The notes: generated by a model not told the origin, from the letters alone. A stretch of DNA of 64,000 bases from Mucilaginibacter pedocola (GCF_002013915.1 NZ_MBTF01000023.1:248001-312000); one strand, 5' to 3'. Positions 52,646 through 60,845 are shown, numbered from the stretch's first letter. A program made the numbers and translations.

Positions 52646-52653
52646 CAAAGGTA
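52646..52653 (-). promoter_or_regulatory. -7 promoter element of the radical SAM gene
   Basis: Reads TACCTTTG on the minus strand and stands 5 bp before the start codon. Identical to the typA element. Confidence 0.6.
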
Positions 52654-52761
52654 CGAATTTATGGGCACACTGATTTATAGCAACCTACTCCGAAGATTCG
52701 GGAAACTGGCATATACTCCGGCTCGCTATCAACAAAATCAAATCCCATCAGTGTAATCCTT

Positions 52762-52797
52762 CTTTATCGGTGGAATCATCCTTAATCGGTGAAATCC
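52762..52797. repeat. Short direct repeats, AATCGGTGGAATC type
   Basis: TTTATCGGTGGAATCATCC and TTAATCGGTGAAATCC lie between the radical SAM promoter and the end of the LytTR gene. Confidence 0.65.
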
Positions 52798-52803
52798 AAA
52801 AAA

Positions 52804-53520
52804 TCAAAAGATACGCTGCCTGATCACCTCCATAAAGCCCTCGCGGAATTTTTCGCTTATGGGTATTTGTTTGGTGCCGATGTAAATGTGGTTGTCCTGA
52901 ATTTTGTTGAGGAGGCGGGAGTTTACAATATAGGAGTTATGCACCCTAACAAAAGGAGTTTGCAGTTGCTCTTCAATATCTTTCAAGCGGCGGTATATCA
53001 GCAGCTCTTCGGTGGCAGTGGCCAGGCGCACATATTCTTTCTCACTCTCGAAGTAAAGGATATCTGCCAGTAATATTTTACGCAGGGTTTTACCGCTTTT
53101 GAAAAAGAAGTAGTCAGGTTCTGGGCTAGTTGTTGCCGATGTGGTTGTTGCGGCAGGGGGCGGGTTAAAGGCAGCCTCTATTTTTTGCGTGGCAGCTACA
53201 AAACGTTTTAGGGTGATAGGCTTCAGTAGGTAATCTATAGTTTGGTAGGCATAGCTCTCGGCGGCGTGCTCGGCGTAAGCGGTGGTGAAAACAATTTTAG
53301 TTTCTTTAGGCAACAACCCCGCCAGCTCCATACCGGTTAGGTGGGGCATATTGATATCGAGAAAAATAAAATCGACAGTGTGCTTTTTCAGAAATTCGAT
53401 AGCTTCCAGCGCATTGTAGCATTTGCCCAGCAGTTGCCATTGTGTAGTTTGCCCTATGAGTACCTCCAGCAGGTTTACGGCATTGGGCTCGTCGTCAACT
53501 ATAATGCACCTCAAATTCAT
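52804..53520 (-). CDS. LytTR-family response regulator
   Basis: A 238-residue regulator: receiver domain with CIIVDDEPNAVNLLEVLI and phosphorylatable D55 in FIFLDINMP, then a LytTR DNA-binding domain (about 130-235) with LLADILYFESEKEYVRLATA and PFVRVHNSYIVNSRLLNKI. LytTR proteins bind direct repeats in promoters of exported or cell-surface genes. Its start codon overlaps the kinase stop by four bases, showing coupled translation. Confidence 0.93.
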   Translation of the reverse strand: MNLRCIIVDDEPNAVNLLEVLIGQTTQWQLLGKCYNALEAIEFLKKHTVDFIFLDINMPHLTGMELAGLLPKETKIVFTTAYAEHAAESYAYQTIDYLLKPITLKRFVAATQKIEAAFNPPPAATTTSATTSPEPDYFFFKSGKTLRKILLADILYFESEKEYVRLATATEELLIYRRLKDIEEQLQTPFVRVHNSYIVNSRLLNKIQDNHIYIGTKQIPISEKFREGFMEVIRQRIF

Positions 53521-54536
53521 TTCAGCGGGATGTTTAAATGCGCTACGTAAATATCACCTTTATTTGGGGTGGAAAGTTCGAAATCACCAAGGTAAAGCAA
53601 TTGCAGCCGTTTGCGCAGGTTGGCAATACCCGAGCCGGTGGTGTTGGGATGCAATGGTGTTTCGGGTATAGTATTTTCGGTGCTAAAAAGTAGCCTTCCT
53701 GCCTTCTGTATCAATTCGATTTTTACCCTATTCTCCGCGCTCGACTTATCAATGCCATGCTTAAATATATTCTCCACAAAAGGCATCAGTAACATGGGCG
53801 GTACGTTAATATTGGCATCGCAATTTTTACTGAAGGTGATATCAACCTCGTATCTGATGCGTATCTTCTCCAGCTCTATGTAGTTTTCTATGAACTGCAC
53901 TTCGGTAGCCAGCGATACAGTTTGCTTAGGGCTTTCATCAACAAAATACCGCATAATGGTAGATAGCCGCTCGATGAGCGCTGCCGTGCGCGGAGCCTCC
54001 AAGTACGCCTCGTAATAGATATTATTCAGAGTATTGAACAGGAAATGCGGCTGCACCTGTGCTTTCAGCAGGTTAAGCTCCGCCTCGGCTTTTTGTACCG
54101 CCACTTCTTCCGCCTGTTGCTTTATCGCGAAGTAGGCAATAGCTATCCTAAATACAAAACTGAGCAGGAATATCACCAAATTGCTCACCATAAAACTGCT
54201 GATAGCTTGTATCCCCATAGGCACCGGCTTCGGCGCGAACCAGGCATTGTAAACAAACAGGGTTACATAACCACGCACAAACCCGACAGCAAGCAGAAAC
54301 AGGATAACCGCAATTACATACAGCGCAATCTTCCCTTTTGAGTAAAGTTGCGGGAACAGCCACAAAATATTACCGTAAATGATAATAGCATAAAAGCCAC
54401 TATTTAAAAAAGCATAAGCAATGGCTTGTCCAAGGCTATCATTCTGCAGTAACGATAGCATGATGACGATGAAGAAGCACGCCCACACCATCCATTGCAA
54501 TTGCACTACATTAAGCCTGCCTGCGGATATTTTCAT
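53517..54536 (-). CDS. LytS-type sensor histidine kinase
   Basis: A 339-residue kinase with four or five membrane helices in the first 150 residues (about 13-31, 38-60, 71-93, 111-134) and a His_kinase domain with QPHFLFNTLNNIYYEAYLE (phosphoacceptor His) and a weakly conserved ATPase LLMPFVENIFKHGIDKS with GSGIANLRKRLQLLY. The cognate response regulator overlaps its end. Typical for LytS/YehU-like pairs in Bacteroidota, sensing is presumably by the membrane part. Confidence 0.93.
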   Translation of the reverse strand: MKISAGRLNVVQLQWMVWACFFIVIMLSLLQNDSLGQAIAYAFLNSGFYAIIIYGNILWLFPQLYSKGKIALYVIAVILFLLAVGFVRGYVTLFVYNAWFAPKPVPMGIQAISSFMVSNLVIFLLSFVFRIAIAYFAIKQQAEEVAVQKAEAELNLLKAQVQPHFLFNTLNNIYYEAYLEAPRTAALIERLSTIMRYFVDESPKQTVSLATEVQFIENYIELEKIRIRYEVDITFSKNCDANINVPPMLLMPFVENIFKHGIDKSSAENRVKIELIQKAGRLLFSTENTIPETPLHPNTTGSGIANLRKRLQLLYLGDFELSTPNKGDIYVAHLNIPLK

Positions 54537-54788
54537 GCTTAAAAATACAAAGCTTTTTGCTGCCTTAGTGTAGTTTTAAACCGGCGGGCATATTTATTCA
54601 ATGGCTTGACGCATTTCTTCAATGTTTTCATCAAATGCTATAATACAACCCGGTTTTATGGCCGATTGAAATTATACCGCGGTCCGTTAAAAATACAGGC
54701 AGATGGGTTGAACAGGTTTCGGGTATTTATTAATGCGCAACACCTTTGCACCAATAAATAAAACGCGAACCTTTAACATTCCATACAA

Positions 54789-55595
54789 ATGAAAACTTTA
54801 CATGCCATACCGGCGATCATCGTCAGCCTGCTTACGCTGTTCTTGTCGGCACAGCCGCAATATGCATCGGCACAAAAAATAGATACCATCCGGCTGAAAG
54901 ATAACCGCCTGAACGTTGCCACCCTGAAACCCGGCCTGCGCCAGTATGCTGTTTATTTTCAAAACCCCAAAACGCCCAAGATGCTCAAATTTTGGCTTTG
55001 GCTGCGCGATACTAAATTGGAAACCCGAGGCGGGCAAAAAGTATTGGTGACCAACCAGCACTGGTACGGTAACGATACCAGCAGCTATCGCACCGTATAC
55101 TCGGTAAACAAAGCCAGCGATTTTTCGCCCATCTACCATTCGGAAACCGTTGCCGGTAAAAACAAAGCTTTCAACTGGAGCAACACAAAAATTACCGGTG
55201 CCGATACTGTAACTATAAACACTGCCAAAACCTTTGCGCTCGACTTTGCAGAGCCTTGCTATAACTGGAATTTGGATATAGAAACCTTCGAGATGCTGCC
55301 CCTTGCCGCAGGCAAAACCTTCGCCATCAACTTTTACGATGCCGGCTTCGGCAAACCCGAATATATTGTTTACAAAGTTACCGGCAGCGAGGTAATTACC
55401 ACCCTCGACAACCAAAAGGTAGACTGCTGGATACTATTCAACGAGAGCGACAACGCCGGCCGCCACGCTACCGAAACCTTTTGGATCAGCAAAAAGAACC
55501 ACGAATTTTTAAAAGAAGAGGACAACTTCAATGGTATGTACCGCTATAAGGTGAAGATGCCTGCCGCTGCTGCGAATGTTGTGGAGAAATTTTAA
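54789..55595 (+). CDS. Secreted protein of unknown function (DUF3108-like)
   Basis: A 268-residue protein with a signal peptide (MKTLHAIPAIIVSLLTLFLSAQPQYASAQ). The mature chain is beta-rich, with LRQYAVYFQNPKTPKMLKFW, FWLWLRDTKLETRGGQKVLV and DLDIETFEMLPLAAGKTFAIN, reminiscent of DUF3108-type beta-barrel proteins. It has no catalytic motif. Divergent from the LytS gene across 253 bp with no recognisable control site. Confidence 0.65.
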   Translation: MKTLHAIPAIIVSLLTLFLSAQPQYASAQKIDTIRLKDNRLNVATLKPGLRQYAVYFQNPKTPKMLKFWLWLRDTKLETRGGQKVLVTNQHWYGNDTSSYRTVYSVNKASDFSPIYHSETVAGKNKAFNWSNTKITGADTVTINTAKTFALDFAEPCYNWNLDIETFEMLPLAAGKTFAINFYDAGFGKPEYIVYKVTGSEVITTLDNQKVDCWILFNESDNAGRHATETFWISKKNHEFLKEEDNFNGMYRYKVKMPAAAANVVEKF

Positions 55596-55628
55596 CACGA
55601 TTTCAGGATTTATCGATTCACACGATCT
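55591..55628. repeat. Short interspersed repeat (TAACACGATT type), copy 2
   Basis: TTTTAACACGATTTCAGGAT then TTATCGATTCACACGAT, close to the sequence at 45785-45822. Confidence 0.6.
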
Positions 55629-55635
55629 TAAACAT

Positions 55636-55795
55636 TTTGTCATTGCGAGGAGCAGAGGCGTGGGGGCGTGCGAGAGGGCGACGTGGCAATCTCGTCGCAA
55701 AGCATTACCGAAAACCTGGTTTAAACGACTGTCCTATGAGATTGCCACGTCGCGTCCCCACACCGTCCAGCCCTGCCGCTCCTCGCAATGACAAA
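55636..55795. repeat. 160-bp element with perfect 18-bp inverted ends
   Basis: TTTGTCATTGCGAGGAGC at 55636-55653 and its exact reverse complement GCTCCTCGCAATGACAAA at 55778-55795. A second inverted pair, GCGACGTGGCAATCTC and GAGATTGCCACGTCGC, lies inside. Single copy in this window; no gene. Confidence 0.85.
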
Positions 55796-55813
55796 TTGTT
55801 TTTATTTTATGTA

Positions 55814-56704
55814 TCAATGGCTAATATGTAACCCCTCATAAGTCCTCACTCCATCCTCGTTGCCATAGCTAAAGTTGAGGTGAGTGAAGCGTTTGTATTT
55901 GGCCTTATATTTTTCTAAAACAGCTGCCGGCTGTTTTTTGCCGTTTACTGTCATTTCATCAGTATTCAGCGTAAGGGTATGCAAGTCCTTATCGGTGGCA
56001 ATAATTTTATCTTTCACCAAATCGGCAACTAAGGCTCGCAGCAGTTCCTGGTCTTTCTTGGCCTGCTCCATGTCCTTTTTTGCTTGTACCATATCGCGGG
56101 CGGCCTGTTCCTGGTCGCGCTTAGCTTGTAACTGGTCTTTGGCGGCTTGTTCCTGGTCAAGTTTTGCTTGTACCATATCTTTAGCGGCCTGCTCCTGGTC
56201 GCGTTTGGCCTGTTGCTGGTCGTTTTGGGCGGCTGCCTGGTCGCGTGTTACCTGTTCTGCGTCGCGCTTAGCTTGCATAGCATCTTTTTGCGCTTGTTCT
56301 GCATCGCGTTTAGCCTGCAATTGATCGCGCATGGCTTGTTTCTGGTCTTTTTTAGCTTGCAGCATATCGCGGCCGGCTTGCTCCTGGTCTTTCTTCGCCT
56401 GTATTTTATCGCGGCGTATCTGCTCTTTTATTTTGGCAATTACGCTGCTGTATTTGTTCCAGCCGCTTTCGGGTATCTGCTGCCCGTCAATATTCAGCTC
56501 CGTCATCTTATTGTTTACAAATTTGGCTTTGTAAACCACGCCGTTCCAATTGGTACGGAACTCTTCGGTTTGCTTACCATTCTCGTTAGAGGTTGTCAGG
56601 TAGTTGCTGTTCGGGGTGTCATCGTTTACGGTTTGGGCGTAACCTGCGGTCGCGGCCAGCATAGCGGCTACAAAAAGGCCGCCTTTTAAAAATGTTTTCA
56701 TCAC
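55814..56704 (-). CDS. Secreted heptad-repeat protein linked to the BlaI/M56 locus
   Basis: A 296-residue exported protein (signal peptide MMKTFLKGGLFVAAMLAATA with cleavage near YAQ). Residues 102-220 are 17 consecutive seven-residue repeats of the form Q-A-x-K/R-D-x-x (e.g. QAKRDQE, QAAKDMV, QAKKDME), rich in Ala, Gln, Asp and Lys, which should form a long helix or coiled coil. The flanks carry two similar short blocks: LNIDGQQIPESGWNKYSSVI (70-89) and MTVNGKKQPAAVLEKYKAKY (251-270). The same heptads (nine copies) form the end of the M56 protein at 56856. Function unknown; the shared repeat suggests contact with the sensor. Confidence 0.8.
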   Translation of the reverse strand: MMKTFLKGGLFVAAMLAATAGYAQTVNDDTPNSNYLTTSNENGKQTEEFRTNWNGVVYKAKFVNNKMTELNIDGQQIPESGWNKYSSVIAKIKEQIRRDKIQAKKDQEQAGRDMLQAKKDQKQAMRDQLQAKRDAEQAQKDAMQAKRDAEQVTRDQAAAQNDQQQAKRDQEQAAKDMVQAKLDQEQAAKDQLQAKRDQEQAARDMVQAKKDMEQAKKDQELLRALVADLVKDKIIATDKDLHTLTLNTDEMTVNGKKQPAAVLEKYKAKYKRFTHLNFSYGNEDGVRTYEGLHISH

Positions 56705-56855
56705 GTTTTGTTTAAAAGGTTAAAAATTGGGCAATACAAATCCACCCCGCTATTGGCAGGTTTTTAAAAAAGTATTACCGGTTGGGTTTATTGGGTGCTA
56801 AATGCACGGGTACGGGCGCGCGTTCCCCTACAGGTGTTGTTTAGCGGTTGTTGCT

Positions 56856-58433
56856 TTATAATTGTATGCTTTGCTGCTGACTGTTCTGCTTGGCTTTTTG
56901 CTGGTCTTTACGGGCTTGTTCGAGGTCCTTCATAGCCTGGGCCTGGTCGCGGGCGGCTTGTTCCGCATCCAGTTTGGCTTGAATTTGGTCTTTACGGGCT
57001 TGCTCCTGGTCGCGCATGGCTTGCACCTGGTCGAGCGCTGCCTGGCGCATGTCGCGGTCGGCTTGTTCTTTGTCGCGTTTCATTTGCAGCATATCCGATT
57101 CCGACTGTAATTTTTGTTTGGCGGCTGCATCGGTAAGCTCAAAATTTTGCGGCGGGGCAGTAAATTCTCTTTGCTTATCAGTGTATAATGCCGCTACTTC
57201 GGTTTCGCGTTTTTGTTTCAGCAACTCCGCCATATCGGTGCCGGGTTTGGGCGGATTGGCTACAGCAGTTTGCGGCTTTCCGCGGCGGGTAGGGGTATTT
57301 ACGGTTTTGGTGGTGGCTGTTTTTTGATCAACACTCTGTTGCTTAACGGTTTCAACCGTCGCTGTCGAAGTCTTATGTTCGGTGCGGGTAACGCTTTTCA
57401 TTTGCGCTACGGCCACCATGCTTAACATAACCGATAGCATAACAATGCCGCCCAGCACAAAGCCTTTCTCGGCAGGGGCAAGGGTTTTATGGCGGTTAAG
57501 CATTATGCGGCTTACCCGCTGTAGTAGTTGGTTTTTGGTGCCAGGAAAAGCTACGCTATAACCGGATGCCTGCAGCGAATATTCTTTAAAACTAATGAGC
57601 GCCTCAACAAAGCCGCGTTTGTTTTGCGTTTGGGCAAGTGCCATATCGTCGCAGCAGTTCTCTCGTTCTTCGCGCAGGAGTGATGATATCCACATCAGTC
57701 CCGGATTAAAGAAGAAGACGGTTTCAGCGATGGTTTGCAGGAAGTTTACCACGTAATCGTTCCGGCGGATGTGTGCCAATTCATGCAGCAATACAGCCTC
57801 CACCTGCTCGGGCGGCAAGCCTGCCAGTAGGCCCACGGGCATTAGTATAACCGGTTTTAAATGCCCTATCACCAGTGGCACTTTCACGTAACCCGATTCC
57901 AGCAATCTAACAGCACGGCTTAGCTGCAATTTTCGGCACAGCACATCAACGCGTTGCTGCCAATCAGCACCAGGCAGCGAAACTTTACGATACCTTACCC
58001 GCTGAATGTACACCACGCCGCCTATAAACTTTACCGACCTGAACAAAAACAGCACGAACCACAACAGCACTACGAACGGCGCATTAACACTGAAGTAATT
58101 AACGCAAGCCTGGCCAAATGCCTGCATCCCCGCAACATCTAAATGGAAAGTGCCGCCAGCCTTTGCTGCAATGCCATTCGCGATGTCCTGGCCAAGGCCT
58201 GTGGTATGGCCAATATCAAGTGCGTGCACAAAAGTGAAACCACATCCTGCCAAAAAGAAAACGAACAAGGCCAGCGCCAAATTGTACCGCAGCGCCGAGC
58301 TTGCCTTGCGTGTTACCATTAACACCACCGCAGCCGCCACCGCCAGCAGCAAGCCCTGCCAAAGCGAGTGAATAAGCATCCAGCTGAATGCCTGTATTAT
58401 GCGTGTAGTGTTGAGGTTGTTTAGCAAGTCCAT
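56856..58433 (-). CDS. M56 family (BlaR1-like) membrane metallopeptidase with heptad-repeat sensor tail
   Basis: A 525-residue protein with four membrane helices (about 21-41, 50-70, 118-142 and 325-345). The M56 zinc motif HELAH (217-221) sits in VLLHELAHIRRNDYV, with the accessory Glu in REERENCCDDMA. Beyond the last helix, residues about 346-525 should be outside the membrane, the position of the sensor in BlaR1. This tail is low-complexity (TP, Lys, Gln-rich) and ends in nine Q-A-x-R/K-D heptads (450-513) like those in the secreted protein downstream. No penicillin-binding domain is present. It should transmit a signal to the adjacent BlaI-family repressor by proteolysis. Confidence 0.9.
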   Translation of the reverse strand: MDLLNNLNTTRIIQAFSWMLIHSLWQGLLLAVAAAVVLMVTRKASSALRYNLALALFVFFLAGCGFTFVHALDIGHTTGLGQDIANGIAAKAGGTFHLDVAGMQAFGQACVNYFSVNAPFVVLLWFVLFLFRSVKFIGGVVYIQRVRYRKVSLPGADWQQRVDVLCRKLQLSRAVRLLESGYVKVPLVIGHLKPVILMPVGLLAGLPPEQVEAVLLHELAHIRRNDYVVNFLQTIAETVFFFNPGLMWISSLLREERENCCDDMALAQTQNKRGFVEALISFKEYSLQASGYSVAFPGTKNQLLQRVSRIMLNRHKTLAPAEKGFVLGGIVMLSVMLSMVAVAQMKSVTRTEHKTSTATVETVKQQSVDQKTATTKTVNTPTRRGKPQTAVANPPKPGTDMAELLKQKRETEVAALYTDKQREFTAPPQNFELTDAAAKQKLQSESDMLQMKRDKEQADRDMRQAALDQVQAMRDQEQARKDQIQAKLDAEQAARDQAQAMKDLEQARKDQQKAKQNSQQQSIQL

Positions 58434-58443
58434 TACGTTGGTA

Positions 58444-58848
58444 TTATTTGCCTTTATCTATATCGTTCAGTAACTCTTTTATTTTTTGCAGCTCCTCTGC
58501 CGATGTTTTATCGTTCCCCAGCAGTGCCACCATCAGGCTGCTTGGCGACCCGTTGTATATCGAATCAACAAATCTCCCCAGCATATTGCCTTTTACTTTA
58601 TCCTCTTCTACAGCGGCGCTGTAAATATGCTTCATGTTGGTTTCGTCGCGCTCCAGCATGCCTTTTTCTTTCATCACCTGCATCAGCTTCAGCGTAGAGG
58701 TGTATATCACCGCTTCTTTTTGCTCGTTCAGTTTATCGTGCACAAAGCGTACGGTAGATGGCCCATGCTGCCAAAGCACCTGCAAAACATCCAGTTCGGT
58801 TTTGGTAGGTACATTATCGACCGGTTCATCCTTCTTAAATAACTTCAT
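58444..58848 (-). CDS. BlaI/MecI/CopY-family transcriptional repressor
   Basis: A 134-residue winged-helix repressor with the family start PTKTELDVLQVLWQHGPSTV and VIYTSTLKLMQVMKEKGML. Family members bind an inverted repeat near their own operon and are cut when the M56 partner is active. Its stop is 10 bp from the M56 start, so the two are co-transcribed, with the heptad protein downstream. Confidence 0.93.
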   Translation of the reverse strand: MKLFKKDEPVDNVPTKTELDVLQVLWQHGPSTVRFVHDKLNEQKEAVIYTSTLKLMQVMKEKGMLERDETNMKHIYSAAVEEDKVKGNMLGRFVDSIYNGSPSSLMVALLGNDKTSAEELQKIKELLNDIDKGK

Positions 58849-58919
58849 AAACCAAAGGTATGTATTGAAAACGTACGTTGCAATAGTTGAGGTGTTTTTT
58901 ATTTTATTTTTTTATTTTC

Positions 58920-58955
58920 TTGATTCCACCGATTACTTATGATTCCACCGATGGC
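58920..58955. repeat. Short direct repeats, ATTCCACCGATT type
   Basis: TTGATTCCACCGATTACTTA and TGATTCCACCGATGGCATG, in the same unit as 52562-52638. Nearby in the same gap is AGAATCAAAAAAATCAAGAA. Confidence 0.65.
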
Positions 58956-59035
58956 ATGGGCTGAGTGATACGAATCAGAGAATCAAAAAAATCAAGAAAA
59001 TCATGGTTAAATTTGCGAAACCAATTAGTTGCGCA

Positions 59036-59043
59036 TATATTTG
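59036..59043 (+). promoter_or_regulatory. -7 promoter element of the ArsR/SRPBCC operon
   Basis: TATATTTG fits TAnnTTTG, 24 bp before the ATG at 59068. Confidence 0.5.
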
Positions 59044-59067
59044 CTACCGAAAGGTTGCAAGATAAAT

Positions 59068-59379
59068 ATGAGACGAGATGTTTTCCAGGCCATAGCCGAC
59101 CCTACACGCAGGGCCATTATTACTTTACTGGCTGTTAGCGCCATGACGCCTAATGCCATTGCCGAGCATTTTGAAACCAGTCGGCAGGCCATATCCAAAC
59201 ACATCAAAATTTTGAACGAGTGCAGCTTGCTGGAGCAGAAACAAAGCGGCCGCGAGATCTATTATCATTTTAACCCCGAGAAGATGAAGGAGGTGGATGT
59301 GTGGATGGAGCAGTTCCGCAAGATGTGGGAGAGCCGCTTTGATCAGCTGGACGAGATACTGAAGAACCGTAAAAACTAA
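59068..59379 (+). CDS. ArsR-family transcriptional regulator
   Basis: A 103-residue winged-helix regulator from the ATG at 59068 (an upstream TTG would add 13 residues in the promoter region). The wing-helix pattern is DVFQAIADPTRRAIITLLAV, AIAEHFETSRQAISKHIKIL and EQKQSGREIYYHFNPEKM. No metal-binding cysteines are seen. Regulators of this SRPBCC-paired kind often control the adjacent gene, which begins 4 bp after this stop. Confidence 0.9.
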   Translation: MRRDVFQAIADPTRRAIITLLAVSAMTPNAIAEHFETSRQAISKHIKILNECSLLEQKQSGREIYYHFNPEKMKEVDVWMEQFRKMWESRFDQLDEILKNRKN

Positions 59380-59383
59380 AGTT

Positions 59384-59881
59384 ATGATAACCAAAGAAAC
59401 CGTGTTTACTAAAGACACTGAGAACAAAAAAATTACTGTGGTGCGTAGTTTTGATGCACCATTGGCCGATGTTTGGGAAGCCTGGACGAACCCTGAAATA
59501 CTCGACAAATGGTGGGCACCAAAACCCTACCGCGCCGAAACCCGCGAGATGAACTTCACCGAAGGCGGCCGTTGGATATACGCCATGATAGGCCCGCAAG
59601 GCGATTCGAGCTTATGTAAAGAAGAGTTCAGGACGATAGTTACCGAAGAAAGCATCACCAATAAAGTAAGCTTTTGCGACGAAGCCTATAACGATAACCC
59701 CGATTTCCCGCTGATGTATTGGAACAAAGGTTTTGCAGCCAATGGCGATGCAACCACCGTAAACATCGAAATAAACTTCGATTCGGAGCAGGACCTGCAA
59801 ACCATCATCACCATGGGCTTTGAAGAAGGCTTTAAAATGGGGCTGGGTAATTTGGATGAGTTGCTTTCGAGCAGAGATTAG
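59384..59881 (+). CDS. SRPBCC-family (AHSA1/START-like) protein
   Basis: A 165-residue protein with the AHSA1/START-like start VVRSFDAPLADVWEAWTNPE and MIGPQGD and a helix-rich end GFEEGFKMGLGNLDELLSS. It starts 4 bp after the ArsR stop, a gene pair frequent in many bacteria. Ligand unknown. Confidence 0.9.
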   Translation: MITKETVFTKDTENKKITVVRSFDAPLADVWEAWTNPEILDKWWAPKPYRAETREMNFTEGGRWIYAMIGPQGDSSLCKEEFRTIVTEESITNKVSFCDEAYNDNPDFPLMYWNKGFAANGDATTVNIEINFDSEQDLQTIITMGFEEGFKMGLGNLDELLSSRD

Positions 59882-59902
59882 AGGCTGGAGGTTAGAGATT
59901 AG

Positions 59903-59946
59903 AAAAAAAGCGCGAAGTTGTATGAGATACGGCTTTGCGCTTTTTT
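59903..59946 (+). terminator. Rho-independent terminator after the ArsR operon
   Basis: AAAAAAAGCGCGAAG at 59903-59917 and CTTTGCGCTTTTTT at 59933-59946 pair around TTGTATGAGATACGG, with T run. Confidence 0.8.
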
Positions 59947-59994
59947 CTGAACCATGATGCGCTTGATTAAAAGATTCTCTGATTTCTTCCGTTT

Positions 59995-60070
59995 GGCTAA
60001 TCAAATCGGTGAAGTCCCAAACAAAAAAATCCTGTAATAATCCCTTCATCCTGAAATCCTGTTAAAATAT
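59995..60070. repeat. Repeat fragments (AATCGGTGAAGTC and ATCCTGAAATCCTGTT)
   Basis: AATCAAATCGGTGAAGTCCC resembles the AATCGGTGGAATC unit, and TCATCCTGAAATCCTGTTAA is the reverse complement of the type TTTACAGGATTTCAGGAT near 11373. The gap 59882-60137 otherwise holds only the terminator. Confidence 0.5.
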
Positions 60071-60137
60071 CACTAAAGTAAATAGGGGTAATCTTGTTTA
60101 ATCTTGTACAACGTGTATAAAACAAAAAATACACATC

Positions 60138-60812
60138 ATGATAATAGCGTTACTCATATGGCTTTTTAAGAAATACGCCATGCCGGCCATTAGCCGCTAT
60201 AAAGGGAACAGGGCCTTGAAGATGATCAGGAATACAGTAGCGCTGGCTATGTTTTTGGCATCGTACTTTTCCGCATCGGCGCAGGAGCAAACGGTTAAAT
60301 ACAATGTACTGCACGGCAGCAAGGTGGTGGGCCACATGGACCTTTACCAAAAGCGAAACGGCGATAACCTTTACCTCCGCATGATATCTGAAGTGAAGAT
60401 GCGTTTCATCTTCAGCATCAAAGTTAATTGCAATGAGGAATCGACTTTCAGCGATGGCAGGCTGGTAAGTTCGCATATACTGCGCAACGTGAATGGCAAG
60501 GAGAAAGCCAACCGCCAAACCACAGCCGTAGGCGATGGCTACCAAACCAGCGCCGAGGGTAAAAACGGTACATTAAGCCAAAAAGATATAAGCACCAACC
60601 TGATGCTGCTTTATACGCACGAGCCGGCGGATAACTCGCAGGTATATTCAGATAACTTTCAACAGTTTTTAAAGGTAAAGCAAACCGGCAACCATGTATA
60701 CCGCATAGACCTGCCCGACGGTAATTACAATTACTACTCATACACCAACGGCATTTGCAGCAAGGTGGATATACACCACTCGTTGTATACCATACAGATA
60801 CAGTTGGCGTAG
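60138..60812 (+). CDS. Secreted DUF6134-like protein
   Basis: A 224-residue frame; a second ATG at 60222 gives a 196-residue protein with a better signal peptide (MIRNTVALAMFLASYFSASAQ). The mature chain is beta-rich: VKYNVLHGSKVVGHMDLY, LRMISEVKMRFIFSIKVN and the C-terminal HSLYTIQIQLA. It resembles the DUF6134 family of Bacteroidota secreted proteins with no known role. The length upstream of 60222 is probably not translated, but the annotation keeps the longest frame. Confidence 0.7.
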   Translation: MIIALLIWLFKKYAMPAISRYKGNRALKMIRNTVALAMFLASYFSASAQEQTVKYNVLHGSKVVGHMDLYQKRNGDNLYLRMISEVKMRFIFSIKVNCNEESTFSDGRLVSSHILRNVNGKEKANRQTTAVGDGYQTSAEGKNGTLSQKDISTNLMLLYTHEPADNSQVYSDNFQQFLKVKQTGNHVYRIDLPDGNYNYYSYTNGICSKVDIHHSLYTIQIQLA

Positions 60813-60821
60813 TGGTGTAGA

Positions 60822-60845
60822 TATTCCCTCCCCAGGGAGGGAATA
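60822..60845. terminator. Perfect hairpin (11-bp stem)
   Basis: TATTCCCTCCC and GGGAGGGAATA around a 2-base loop, just downstream of the DUF6134-like gene. No T run, so it may be a repeat rather than a terminator. Confidence 0.5.

Noticed and set aside
56018..56400. CRISPR-like or satellite array of short direct repeats
   Set aside because: The 21-bp units are in frame and encode the Q-A-x-K/R-D heptads of a secreted protein; no spacers or cas genes.
56147..56689. 180-codon frame antisense to the heptad-repeat gene
   Set aside because: Repeats of the plus strand are the reverse of the QAxKD codons; the hydrophobic product is a by-product of the repeat.
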